Positions 18,445-28,100 of a stretch of 64,000 nt of DNA are shown in pieces; the first letter of the stretch is position 1, and every line of letters starts with the position of its first letter. The notes beneath the pieces were generated by a model. That model did no database searches and was not told where the DNA came from. It worked only from the letters and a program-made list of their open reading frames with translations. Source of the stretch: Chitinophagaceae bacterium (GTDB lineage: Bacteria; Bacteroidota; Bacteroidia; Chitinophagales; Chitinophagaceae); the NCBI GenBank assembly GCA_017307735.1, contig JAFKGR010000006.1, forward strand, positions 162,360 to 226,359, written 5' to 3'. A program made the translations under genes and the position numbers.

Positions 18445-20856
18445 TCAACGGCTATGCTTCCTGTGAATCTCTTCCAATCTTTCATGAAGATCCTGCAAAC
18501 TGGCTGCGTTGTTCAGCAAATCATTCGTAATCCTTTTCCTTTCCGATGCATCCAGATTGGGTGTCATACTTGCAATCATTCCGGGAACCATCAGCCGGTG
18601 CAGGTCGTGAATGGGAAGTACCGGCCTGTGCAAAGCTGCAAGGCTTCCTGAAGCGGGTTCCTTTGGAAAATTTTTATCAAAAGGAAGATCAAGAACTAAT
18701 TTATCTGTACGCGGACGTTGCTCACAAAATACCCCTTCAAAAGTTGGCGACTGATTGGTTCGCTCTCCCAACCCCCATCTCGATTTCGGAATACCCATCC
18801 AATTGAGCACCGTACTGAGTATGGATGTGGAATCGTAAGAGGTACCTGTATCAGAACGGAAAACCGTGTTGGATGTAATGAAGGGAGAGATCAAAATAGT
18901 GGGAATCCTGACGCCCATGAGGTCTGATGCGAAGCCATCAAAAGAATCATTTGCCCAGGGTTTTGCTGCATAAGGAGGCGGCACATGATCCGGCAGTCCG
19001 CCATGTTCATCAAAGGTGATCACGAACAATGTTTTTTCCCAAAGCGGGCTGCTTTGCAATGCAGTGAAAATATCATTAAGCTCTCTTTCGCCGGGAATCA
19101 GATCATTACCCGGATGATAGGAAGTGGATCCGGTAAAAGTAACCCACTTAGGCTCCAGGTAAGAAAATTTTGGAAGTGTGCCGTATTTCAAATCATCAAA
19201 AAACTGGTTGAGCTGTGGTACATAATTGCCCACAACAAACGGACTGTCTATGCTCGGTATCTGCCCTTTCAGAAACAGGTTGTAAGTATATTGGCACTCG
19301 ATCCATTCTACCGAATTATAAATTTTAAAATCCCGTATCCCATTTGCCCACATCACTTTCCAGATGGAAGGCCGGTGCGGATACTGCGACCATTCCAGGT
19401 ATTCTGATCCATTTTGAAAATTATTCAACCTGCCCAATGTTGAACCTGTCAGTGAAAATGCCCGGTTTACGGTGGTGCCGCTTGGGGTAGAACTAAACCA
19501 ATCGTCAGAGATAGCATAATTTTTTGCAAGACCATTGAGCACCGGTAATTGTTCGGGCGTGTATCCCTGCATCACTTCAGCGGTACCATTGTTCCAGGCA
19601 AACCCACCCATGTCGGGTTGTTTTTTGTTGAAATAATTATTGATGTCGGAATAAAACATTTGGCGAAGCACATCAGAATTATCATGATAGGGATCCTGCT
19701 GATCCAGATCGAGATTGATATCCTTACTGAGTTTGCCATTATTATATTTTGTAATGGCGTATTCTTTGCCGCGAAACGTATTCTTGTAATTCTCATCCAC
19801 ACCGCGAAACGCGCCATCAGGTCCAACAAGATGAAAAGGTTCATTCTTTTCATACAGCCATCCGCAAACATGATCGAAGGAACGGTTTTCGATCATGTAA
19901 TAAATCACATGTTCAATTTTATCCCGCATGAAATCCATCGTGCCGGGCTTGTCTTTAAGTTGGATGTTTAAAGGAATTAAAGTCTCAATAAAAGTAAGCG
20001 AAGCGGCAGCAGTAATCTGTTCCGGTAAAATTCCTTCTTGTAAAGGGCCTTTCAATCCTGTTTCACTTTCCAAATCAAATTTCCACAACCGGAAATTATT
20101 ATTGGAAGGTTCCCAGTCAAAAATATAATCACCCATCACACTCAAACGATAATCACTGCTGATTTCTGTCCATCTTCCTTTTTTGATCGGAGGGAAACTC
20201 AATGAACCTTCCGCCTGCGGATCAAATTGCCAGATGGTGAAATCACCGGTGGCAACTTTCCAATCCAGTACATAACCATTTACATAAAAAAGTTCGTGAC
20301 CCAATTCAATGGAAAGCCAGGCGCCTTGCGGAGAATAAGGGGCGGGCAATGGATCGCTGCTTCCGGGATCAAAGTTGAAAAGCTGGTTGGTTCCTCTGCC
20401 TTCCGTCGGAATAAAATTGAGCACAAAATTGTGCGTGGAAATAAGGATGAGTTCCGATCCTGATTCAAACCCTTTTTTAGCGCCATTTGGATTGGCAAAA
20501 TCCTGGCGTGAACTGAAAAATTTTGATTTTGTCCACATGCCGGACTGTACCGCTGTTTCAGACCAAACCAATTTTCCGTCTTGTGAATTGCCGGGCACAT
20601 AACTTCCCAGGGGATCAGCAGCCTCCGGGTTGAATTGAAGCAATCTGTAGGCGTATTGACTGTCTTTATTGAGATCGCTCCACTGCAAAATATAATCTCC
20701 CACCTGGATCAAATTTGAATCTTTGGGAATGGAATTATCTCCGGAAGTTTTTATCATTTTTAAAAGAGAAGTGCTTTGCGGATCCACAGTCCAAAGCTGA
20801 TAGTTTCCAGTTTCCCGGTTGTTGCTAATGCAGTAAAGATTATTTGAGTTATTCAT
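18445..20856 (-). CDS. Phospholipase C/acid phosphatase-type phosphoesterase with N-terminal repeats
   Basis: This 803-residue protein has two parts. Residues ~310-800 are a phosphoesterase domain of the bacterial phospholipase C/AcpA family: the metal and active-site motif is ENRSFDH (323-329) in IEHVIYYMIENRSFDHVCGW, with later STPSGTTVNRAFSLTGST, FSYLEPKW, PGERELNDIF and TLFVITFDEHGGLPDHVPPP. Residues ~1-290 hold about five imperfect repeats of 45-70 residues with the pattern [GD]Y(I/V)..W...(6-10)..W.FDP....L. No signal peptide is visible, unlike most secreted relatives, so the location is unclear. The gene lies 44 bp downstream of an unrecognised 438-residue protein gene on the same strand. 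The substrate is unknown. Confidence 0.85.
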   Translation of the reverse strand: MNNSNNLYCISNNRETGNYQLWTVDPQSTSLLKMIKTSGDNSIPKDSNLIQVGDYILQWSDLNKDSQYAYRLLQFNPEAADPLGSYVPGNSQDGKLVWSETAVQSGMWTKSKFFSSRQDFANPNGAKKGFESGSELILISTHNFVLNFIPTEGRGTNQLFNFDPGSSDPLPAPYSPQGAWLSIELGHELFYVNGYVLDWKVATGDFTIWQFDPQAEGSLSFPPIKKGRWTEISSDYRLSVMGDYIFDWEPSNNNFRLWKFDLESETGLKGPLQEGILPEQITAAASLTFIETLIPLNIQLKDKPGTMDFMRDKIEHVIYYMIENRSFDHVCGWLYEKNEPFHLVGPDGAFRGVDENYKNTFRGKEYAITKYNNGKLSKDINLDLDQQDPYHDNSDVLRQMFYSDINNYFNKKQPDMGGFAWNNGTAEVMQGYTPEQLPVLNGLAKNYAISDDWFSSTPSGTTVNRAFSLTGSTLGRLNNFQNGSEYLEWSQYPHRPSIWKVMWANGIRDFKIYNSVEWIECQYTYNLFLKGQIPSIDSPFVVGNYVPQLNQFFDDLKYGTLPKFSYLEPKWVTFTGSTSYHPGNDLIPGERELNDIFTALQSSPLWEKTLFVITFDEHGGLPDHVPPPYAAKPWANDSFDGFASDLMGVRIPTILISPFITSNTVFRSDTGTSYDSTSILSTVLNWMGIPKSRWGLGERTNQSPTFEGVFCEQRPRTDKLVLDLPFDKNFPKEPASGSLAALHRPVLPIHDLHRLMVPGMIASMTPNLDASERKRITNDLLNNAASLQDLHERLEEIHRKHSR

Positions 20857-20900
20857 AAAAGAATGATCCTTTAAATTTTTTAAGAAATAGAAAATGAGTT

Positions 20901-22217
20901 TTAAACCGTTTGATCACTTTCATCCGGTTGAATATTTCCACAGCACGGATTTCCTGGATCGGTGGCCGTTTTGCAACGTTGAAATGCTTCCTCAAAAGTA
21001 TATTTCGGACGCGGTGGATTGGGCTCAAAGAATAAATCCATCTGTGCAAGTGCACAAAGTGTCAACTGATCATTTTCATTGGCAGGCTTTGGAGCGCCGG
21101 TTCCATCGGCATTGCCAAACCATCGCTGAGATGCCTGCGCCTTTGCATCCTGCGGACTTATATCCGGATTATCAGCATAAATTTTTAGAAATGTCGCCGA
21201 CACCATATCCTGCGCTTCGTATTGCCTTATGTCGGGAATTTCAGATGGATCATTTGTACACTTTCCGGTGACACCTGCTGCAATCATGTGATTGGAAATA
21301 AGATAAGGCGTTTCCTTTTTTGAGTGGGGGAAAACTTTAAATGTACCTGTCTGCATCACATTCACCTGCGGTATGCCATTTTCATCCTGCGGAAGAATAT
21401 CTGTATAAGCCGTCCTGAACCAACCGGGAGATTGTGGATCATACAGTGGCGAGCCGCAGATGAGCAAAGGCAATGTATATTTTCTGTCTTCGGGCCAGCC
21501 GGGAGGATTCAGAAACAATTCCAGCATGGATCGAATGTAATTCCTGTCAGGGCCGCCATCAAAGAAACCGGAAGCCATCATGATCGGGAAATAATCATTG
21601 GGATATTCACTCTCACCTGAACCCGGCGCAGCAATCGGGCTAACTTCCATAAATGTTTTATAGAAGGAAGATTCCTTACTATCAATGCCGGCGCAGGTCA
21701 GCAATTGTTCCCACCGCCTGAATGTAATGGCATTTTCAAAAGTTCCCAACTGAACCACAGCCCATGGCGGATAATGAAGCAACAAAATACCTTTTTGATT
21801 CATCACATTCAATCCAAGCGAGGGAAATAAGTGCCACTTGGAAGTGCCATCGGTTGGGCTGGCATTCACATGATAGCCATCCATCGGATTCCACACTTTC
21901 AATTCTTTCAGCAATTCCATTCCCCTGATTGCTTTTTGTGCATAATCTTTATTGAAGATCATCGCATGGCGATTTCCGAATGTTTCCAGCACATGCTGTT
22001 CTCCCGTACTTTCAATTTGTATATAATATTTGCCATCGACGCGTGTAACTTCTACTTCCTTAAAATCTACCATATCCGCCTTCAATGAATTCTCCGTATA
22101 GTGTTTGATTACATCGGTATAATCATGAAATCCCAGAATTGGATTTGCAAATTTGGGTGGAGGAAAAAGTTGTTCTATTTTTTCTGCATCGCCGAATACA
22201 TACTTGTACGTAGCCAT
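20901..22217 (-). CDS. Unrecognised 438-residue protein, partner of the phosphoesterase gene
   Basis: No family was recognised. The protein is soluble-looking, with no signal peptide or membrane helix, and is rich in Trp, Tyr and Pro. It has distinctive segments GNRHAMIFNKDYAQKAIRG, HVNASPTDGTSKWHLFPSLG, GFFDGGPDRNYIRSMLELFL and GSPLYDPQSPGWFRTAY. Its C-terminal tail has a Cys cluster, FQRCKTATDPGNPCCGNIQP. It is the upstream gene of a two-gene unit with the phosphoesterase (44-bp gap), so a shared pathway or complex is plausible. Both lack export signals. Confidence 0.75.
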   Translation of the reverse strand: MATYKYVFGDAEKIEQLFPPPKFANPILGFHDYTDVIKHYTENSLKADMVDFKEVEVTRVDGKYYIQIESTGEQHVLETFGNRHAMIFNKDYAQKAIRGMELLKELKVWNPMDGYHVNASPTDGTSKWHLFPSLGLNVMNQKGILLLHYPPWAVVQLGTFENAITFRRWEQLLTCAGIDSKESSFYKTFMEVSPIAAPGSGESEYPNDYFPIMMASGFFDGGPDRNYIRSMLELFLNPPGWPEDRKYTLPLLICGSPLYDPQSPGWFRTAYTDILPQDENGIPQVNVMQTGTFKVFPHSKKETPYLISNHMIAAGVTGKCTNDPSEIPDIRQYEAQDMVSATFLKIYADNPDISPQDAKAQASQRWFGNADGTGAPKPANENDQLTLCALAQMDLFFEPNPPRPKYTFEEAFQRCKTATDPGNPCCGNIQPDESDQTV

Positions 22218-22669
22218 AGATTTTTTTATTGATGATGAAAAACTTTTGTTGATTTCAACTTTTGTATTGCACCTGAAACCATGCGCCTGTGACTAAACAA
22301 ACAAGTTGTTGTTACTGCGTTTCGTGCATTTTCATGGCTACCGGATTCTTTATGACCCGGTGATAAAATCTCCATCGCATTTCAAATTTAAAATCACGCG
22401 CAGGTAATCTTCCAAAATGTTTCGTAGCGGGAAAAGTGGTTAAAATAGGTATAGATTATTGACCATTCATTTTTGCCGGCAAACTAATTTTATGTTTCAG
22501 AATTTCTCTTTTTATACGAGCCTGCAGGCAGCATCAAAACCAAAACGGGATTCAAAGTACGATAAAATATTATCTTGAAATTAATTTTTTGAACATTCAG
22601 TCAGATTATAAGCCAACCAGCGGAAAGTACCATATCCAGAGCCCTTTCCAGACATAAATAAGTACACTA
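22218..22669. other. Intergenic region, nothing recognised
   Basis: No convincing reading frame, RNA gene or terminator was seen. A short direct repeat ACTTTTGT occurs twice just upstream of the 22217 start. Confidence 0.4.
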
Positions 22670-24052
22670 TTATCTTCTTTTGCTTGTATTTCTTTCCAAC
22701 CAATCATCGGCAAATGTCTTTCGCTGCAATGTAAATTTTTCATAATAAGTATTCGCGCGGTCTAAAATTTCTTTATCCAGAAAAGATTCCGGTAAACCCG
22801 AAAATCCCTCAATGGAAAGAGACATCAGTTTCTTCGCTGTTTCAAAAATAACATCGGATCCCAAACCGAATACCGCTTGCTCCATCAATGAATGCAATTC
22901 ACTTTCAAAAGGCAACAACAAGTCAAGTGTCTTATTCAGATAATCATCCGGATACAATAATCCGCAGTAAAATAACACTGGCACCATTTGCCATTCAGGA
23001 GGCGGAGCATCTACCGAGCGTAATTCGAGGTAGCCTTTGAGCCTGACTTCCGGAAATAACAAAGAGAAATGGTTTTTTAAATGAGACATTGTCGGCTTCA
23101 AATCTTTCACTCCATGGTCGATCCAGTATTCCAGGGTGATGTTTGGTGGAAATATTTCATCGCCAAATTCTTCTATGAAAATAACCGGAGCTTTCAGTGC
23201 GAAATTCAGATAGGCATCTATCATTGCTTCTTTGTCAAAAATGCTTTTTGCCTTCCCTGTTGTTATTACACCTGTCCGCGATGTATCCAATTGTTGCCAG
23301 ATAAAACTTCTGTACGATTTATAGCCGTTCACTTTACCGGCAATTACGGGTGAATGAGCAAACAGCGCCGTCGCAAAAGGAGCAAGCAGGTTGGCCGCAA
23401 GAAATCTTTTAGTTCGCGTATCCCAGTCAGAACCTGCGTCCATATTGATTTGCAGGGAACAGGACTGAAGCATCATCTGCCTTCCGAAGGTATTCAGGCT
23501 GTCAAAATAACGGGACATCGCGCGGTATCTCGTTTTATTTATTTGCATACCGATTTCATCAACCGAAAACCAGGGATTTGTTCCGCATTGCACAAACCTG
23601 AAACCGGATTGGTTGATTATTTCATGCAATATCTGTTGAAGGAAATGAATTTTATCAGACAGCATTCCAAGGCTATCACATGGTGCAGCAGATATTTCTG
23701 TCTGTGCACCCGGTTCAAAATGAAAACTGCTGCCATCCGGAAAATCAATTGCGGTAATCATTGAATCCTGCTGATCATTTAACGCATTTTCAAAAGCGCG
23801 TCGCGGAATCCCTTCTTTCATTGCTGAATGGCGCACCAACACATTCATCAATGAGTTGCTATTCCCATAAAGTCGTACCGGAAGAATTTTGTTTTGGGCA
23901 TTGATCGCATAAGGAAAACATTCCAGTTCTGCTCCAATTCTGCCGGCTATTTCTTTGTGATCAATGTTCAGATTGCCGGCTGGCCCGAATAAAAATTCCT
24001 CTATATAATTTCTGCAGGTTTCTTTGGAAATAAAAGTACCAGACGTAGTCAT
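22670..24052 (-). CDS. Glutamate-cysteine ligase, GCS2 family (EgtA/plant-type)
   Basis: The 460-residue product resembles the GCS2 family of carboxylate-amine ligases, which join glutamate and cysteine into gamma-glutamylcysteine. Visible blocks are RIGAELECFPYAI (residues 38-50), the strand-turn FHFEPGAQTEISAAPCDSLG (around 110-129), RFVQCGTNPWFSVDEIGMQINKTRYRAMSRYF, MLQSCSLQINMDAGS and, near the end, LKGYLELRSVDAPPPEWQ. Its start overlaps the glutathione synthetase stop by 4 bp, which strongly supports the glutathione assignment. The same family includes EgtA of ergothioneine synthesis, but no other egt gene is visible. Confidence 0.85.
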   Translation of the reverse strand: MTTSGTFISKETCRNYIEEFLFGPAGNLNIDHKEIAGRIGAELECFPYAINAQNKILPVRLYGNSNSLMNVLVRHSAMKEGIPRRAFENALNDQQDSMITAIDFPDGSSFHFEPGAQTEISAAPCDSLGMLSDKIHFLQQILHEIINQSGFRFVQCGTNPWFSVDEIGMQINKTRYRAMSRYFDSLNTFGRQMMLQSCSLQINMDAGSDWDTRTKRFLAANLLAPFATALFAHSPVIAGKVNGYKSYRSFIWQQLDTSRTGVITTGKAKSIFDKEAMIDAYLNFALKAPVIFIEEFGDEIFPPNITLEYWIDHGVKDLKPTMSHLKNHFSLLFPEVRLKGYLELRSVDAPPPEWQMVPVLFYCGLLYPDDYLNKTLDLLLPFESELHSLMEQAVFGLGSDVIFETAKKLMSLSIEGFSGLPESFLDKEILDRANTYYEKFTLQRKTFADDWLERNTSKRR

Positions 24053-25032
24053 CTATTTGATTTTTTACCTGATTGTTTTTCCTGAAGAAGATTTTGTAAA
24101 ACATCAAAAAACACCGCAGCAATATGGGTATGATAAATCTGGTCAATCTCGCGGATACAGGTAGGGCTGGTTACATTGATTTCTGTAAGATAATCTCCAA
24201 TCACATCAATACCTGTAAACAACAATCCGCGCTCTTTCAGTACAGGGCCTATCTGATTGCAGATCCACCGGTCTCTTTCCGTAAGTTCAAAACCTCTGGC
24301 CTTTGCGCCCGCTGCAAGATTTCCGCGATGGTCGCCTTCTGAAGGAATTCTTGCAATGCCATAATCCACCGGAATACTGTCAATCAAAATAATTCGTTTA
24401 TCACCCAATGTTTCAATTTCCGGAATATATTTCTGTGCCTGGATATAGCGTTGGCCCGAACCGGTAATTTCTTCCAATATGACATTGGTATTCGGATCGC
24501 CTTTCGCAATCACATACACAGATTTTCCACCCATTTTGTTGGTAGGTTTTACTACGATCTTTCCATGTGTTTCAAGAAATGTTTTGACAGCGCCTACAGA
24601 CCGCGTAAGCAACGAAGGAGGGCAGCATTGCGGAAACCAGGCAGTAAAAACTTTTTCATTTGCATCGCGCAATGAACGGGGATTATTCACAACCAATGCG
24701 CCTTCTTCTTCAGCTCTCTCAAGAATGTAAGTCGCCATTACAAATTCAATATCGAACGGAGGGTCTTTTCTCATCAGTATCACATCGAGATTGCCCAATG
24801 CTCCATATTCTTCTCCGGTAAATTCAAACCACCCTGTGAGATCATTGAAAACTTTCACCCAACGCATACGGCCTTCGGCACGGCCATCTCTTAAAAAAAG
24901 ATCAGCCATCTCCATATAAACAATCTCCCATCCACGCTGCTGCGCTTCCAGCATAAAAGCAAGCGAAGTATCTTTCTCAGGATGAATGGAAGCAATGGGA
25001 TCCATGACCACTCCGATTCTTATCGTATTCAT
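24049..25032 (-). CDS. gshB: Glutathione synthetase
   Basis: This 327-residue ATP-grasp enzyme adds glycine to gamma-glutamylcysteine. The N-terminal GSH-S domain starts IRIGVVMDPIASIHPEKDTSLAFMLEAQ. The ATP-grasp part includes DVILMRKDPPFDIEFVMATYILE, VVNNPRSLRDANEKVF, KIVVKPTNKMGGKSVY and the C-terminal LFTGIDVIGDYLTEINVTSPT, all typical of proteobacterial GshB. The downstream ligase gene overlaps it by 4 bp, giving a two-gene glutathione synthesis unit. Glutathione is patchily distributed in Bacteroidota, so acquisition by transfer is possible; base composition gives no obvious sign of it. Confidence 0.95.
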   Translation of the reverse strand: MNTIRIGVVMDPIASIHPEKDTSLAFMLEAQQRGWEIVYMEMADLFLRDGRAEGRMRWVKVFNDLTGWFEFTGEEYGALGNLDVILMRKDPPFDIEFVMATYILERAEEEGALVVNNPRSLRDANEKVFTAWFPQCCPPSLLTRSVGAVKTFLETHGKIVVKPTNKMGGKSVYVIAKGDPNTNVILEEITGSGQRYIQAQKYIPEIETLGDKRIILIDSIPVDYGIARIPSEGDHRGNLAAGAKARGFELTERDRWICNQIGPVLKERGLLFTGIDVIGDYLTEINVTSPTCIREIDQIYHTHIAAVFFDVLQNLLQEKQSGKKSNR

Positions 25033-25120
25033 GTTTTGGATGATTGAATGGTTTATTAATTTTCTTTTCGATCAGTTACCGGGAAATTTTATAATCATTG
25101 AATTCATAAAATCTTCTTCT

Positions 25121-28100
25121 CTATTTCCTCACCAATTTTTCATAGCCTTTCCAATCTGCCGGAAGTGTCTTTCCCATATATTCGCTGCATCGCTGTGCAA
25201 AAATAAATGGCACCGTATCGAGCGGATCTGATTTTACAAGTTCATTGAATATTGTAAAAGCAGATGAAAAATTACGATTGAAATAAGCATACATACCTGT
25301 TGACAATTCTTCTCTTGTCGCTTCCTTCTTCTTGCGCCGGCTGTCTTCTTCGGCATCAAGCACTTCATACAGTCTGATGGCTTTATCTTTTCCCTTGACA
25401 GCCACATAATCCACCATCCGGATGGAAAACGCACCAGGATTCGCCAGAGACGCATAAGTATTCTCACCAATCAGAAATTGTGCTTCATAAATTCTTGTCA
25501 GATGTTCAATCCGCGAAGCCAGATTTACAGCATCTCCCAGGACGGTGCATTGCATACGATCCTGGCCTCCCATCGTGCCGAGCACCATCGGGCCGGTGTT
25601 CATTCCGAGTCCCATTCTTAACGGCTTCCGGCCTCTTGAAACAAGCACATCATTGAATTTCCGCAACGCAGCGCACATCATTATACCAGCCTCAACCGAC
25701 TGTTGTGCAGGCACCGGAAACAACGCCATGATCTCATCTCCGGCATAGGAATCAATGAATCCACCGAGGTTTGTAATGGGTTCGCCCAGCACGCTGTAAT
25801 ATTCATTCAGCAGCTCAATGACATCATGAGGCGAAAGCGATTCCGCCATTGCGGTGAATTCACGGATATCAGAAAACAGCACGCTCATTTCCATAGCTAC
25901 CGATTCTCCCAACTCCACCCTTGAAATATCATTATGGCCAAGGTTTTTCAGAAATTGACCCGGTACAAAACGTTGTTGTGCTTTCAGCAACCGTTCCTGG
26001 TCTTCATAAATTCTTGCATTGGCAAGAGAAATGGCTGCCTGGGCAGAAAGTAACTTGATAATATTTACACGCTCTTCACTAAATGCGCTGTGCGTTACAT
26101 TGTTTTCAAGATACACAGCCACCCGCCAATGATCATGCAAGGGAAGCGGCACACACATCACCGATAACGGTTTATTACGAATGATATACGGGTCAGAAGA
26201 GAACGGATTTATTTTGGAAGCATTGTCAATAACGATTGCCTCATTGGTACGCCATGCAGTGTTGATAAGCGATACAGGATAGTCAGGTACATTTTGAACT
26301 GATGGCATTCCATTTACCTCTCTGTTGCTTTCATCATTTTGAGCGAGTATGGCAATCTGTCCTTCCTGATCTTCAAATAAGAAACCTCTTTGTGCTCCTG
26401 CATTTTCCAACAGAATTTGCAAAGTGGATTTAAAAAGTTTTTCCAGTACCAGTTCACCGGAAATTGTTTGAGAGGCTTTAAAAACTGAATCCATATCCAA
26501 CAATTTCGAATCAAGGCTGTCTGTAGCAGCGTGAAGTGTCGATTCAGATTTATTTTCTTCAGGTGTACCGCTTCTTATCGTGGTTAATCCGGAAAGAAAC
26601 GGATATTCTTTATCCATCACTTCTACTTTTTTGGAAGCACCCCAACGGTAATATAAATAATGTGAAGCCTGCAAATATCCTTCGGCTGCTTTGGGGAGGC
26701 CTTTGCGCAATAATAATTTTGCCGCCATCTCATTTGCCATCGCTTCATCCCGGATAAAATTATTTTTTTTGGCACCTGCTATGGATTGTTCGAAAAGTGA
26801 TAATGCAACTGCAATGTTTTCATGATACCCTGCAAGCACTGCTTCCATTAAAAATTGAAGATGACTGAAATTTTCTGAACATTGCCCGGCCCACTTCGTC
26901 ATGATGACAAGCCTTTGATTCATTTTATTAAGCATGGCCCGTCGGGATTCGATAGCTGCCTCCTGAAGTAAAGTTGCGTACACCAAAAAAGATACAATAT
27001 AAAAACGAACCAACTGTGGCAACGACATCACAGATGATATCAATCGTTCCTGTTCGAGTATATGTGGCAACGCACCCTTCACATCATTGTAGAAAAAATG
27101 AATCTCTGCTTTATAAATATGATAATTGGCAATGCCGGTCATAAAATGGCGTCGCATCATTCCATCCACACATGCCTGTTCATTGAAATTCTCATCAGTC
27201 ATGGAGTAGAGGCTTTCGGTCAGTCCCTGAAAATTTAATTGCATTTGTAAAAACAAGGTCCCTGAATCATAAGAATCCTGGTAATCACATTCCTTCACAA
27301 TCTTCAACATCTTGCGATGCTCTTTGGATGCGCTTTCAAGGTCGAGCTTGGGATCCCAGATGATACAATCCTGGGCGCTGTAAGCGAGGTACAATAAATC
27401 GCCGGATTGGTACCCTGTCTCAATTCCTTTGCGAAACCACGGTGTCATGGTTGACCAGTGATTTGACCAGTGATGGACAAACATCGTATATACATAAATG
27501 ATTCTCGACTTCAGGGCTACGTCATCATATTTATCAATAATGCTTACACCGAGTTTGCCATATTCATAGCCCAGCTTTGTATCATTAAAATAACCGCAAA
27601 GGATCATTCCATAAGCTGCATAGGAAAAAGCAGTTTCAGGACTGTTACCATATTGAATGGCCAGGTTCACCGATTTCAAAACGAGGTAAGGAAACATAAC
27701 ACCGCTGGCGGAGAGAAATGCCGCTGCAAAAATTTCCATCAATAACTGACTGGCAATTTTTGCTTTCATATCATCCATGTCAGGAAGGTAAATGAGATCT
27801 GCGATCAGCCGCCCGTTCAGATTTTTTTCCACGAGCGCTACTTCTTCATCCACATTTTGAGAAGTGGGTTCCTGCAAAAATTCAAATCCCAAAAATGACA
27901 GCCCCTCACAGGCAGCGAGGATGGATTCCCGCATTTTACCAATCGTCGCATATTGACGTGTTCTTGCAGACAATACCAATGCTTTTTCGATAGGTGTTTT
28001 TGCATGTTGCAACATGGCTTCCGACCATTGATCAGCTCCCTCCCAATCTCCCGTCAGATAGGTGCAATGCTGAATTTCTTCATACAATTTCCAGGTAAGA

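Noticed and set aside
22670..24052. EgtA of ergothioneine synthesis
   Set aside because: The family is shared, but the 4-bp overlap with gshB and the lack of any other egt gene favour glutathione synthesis.
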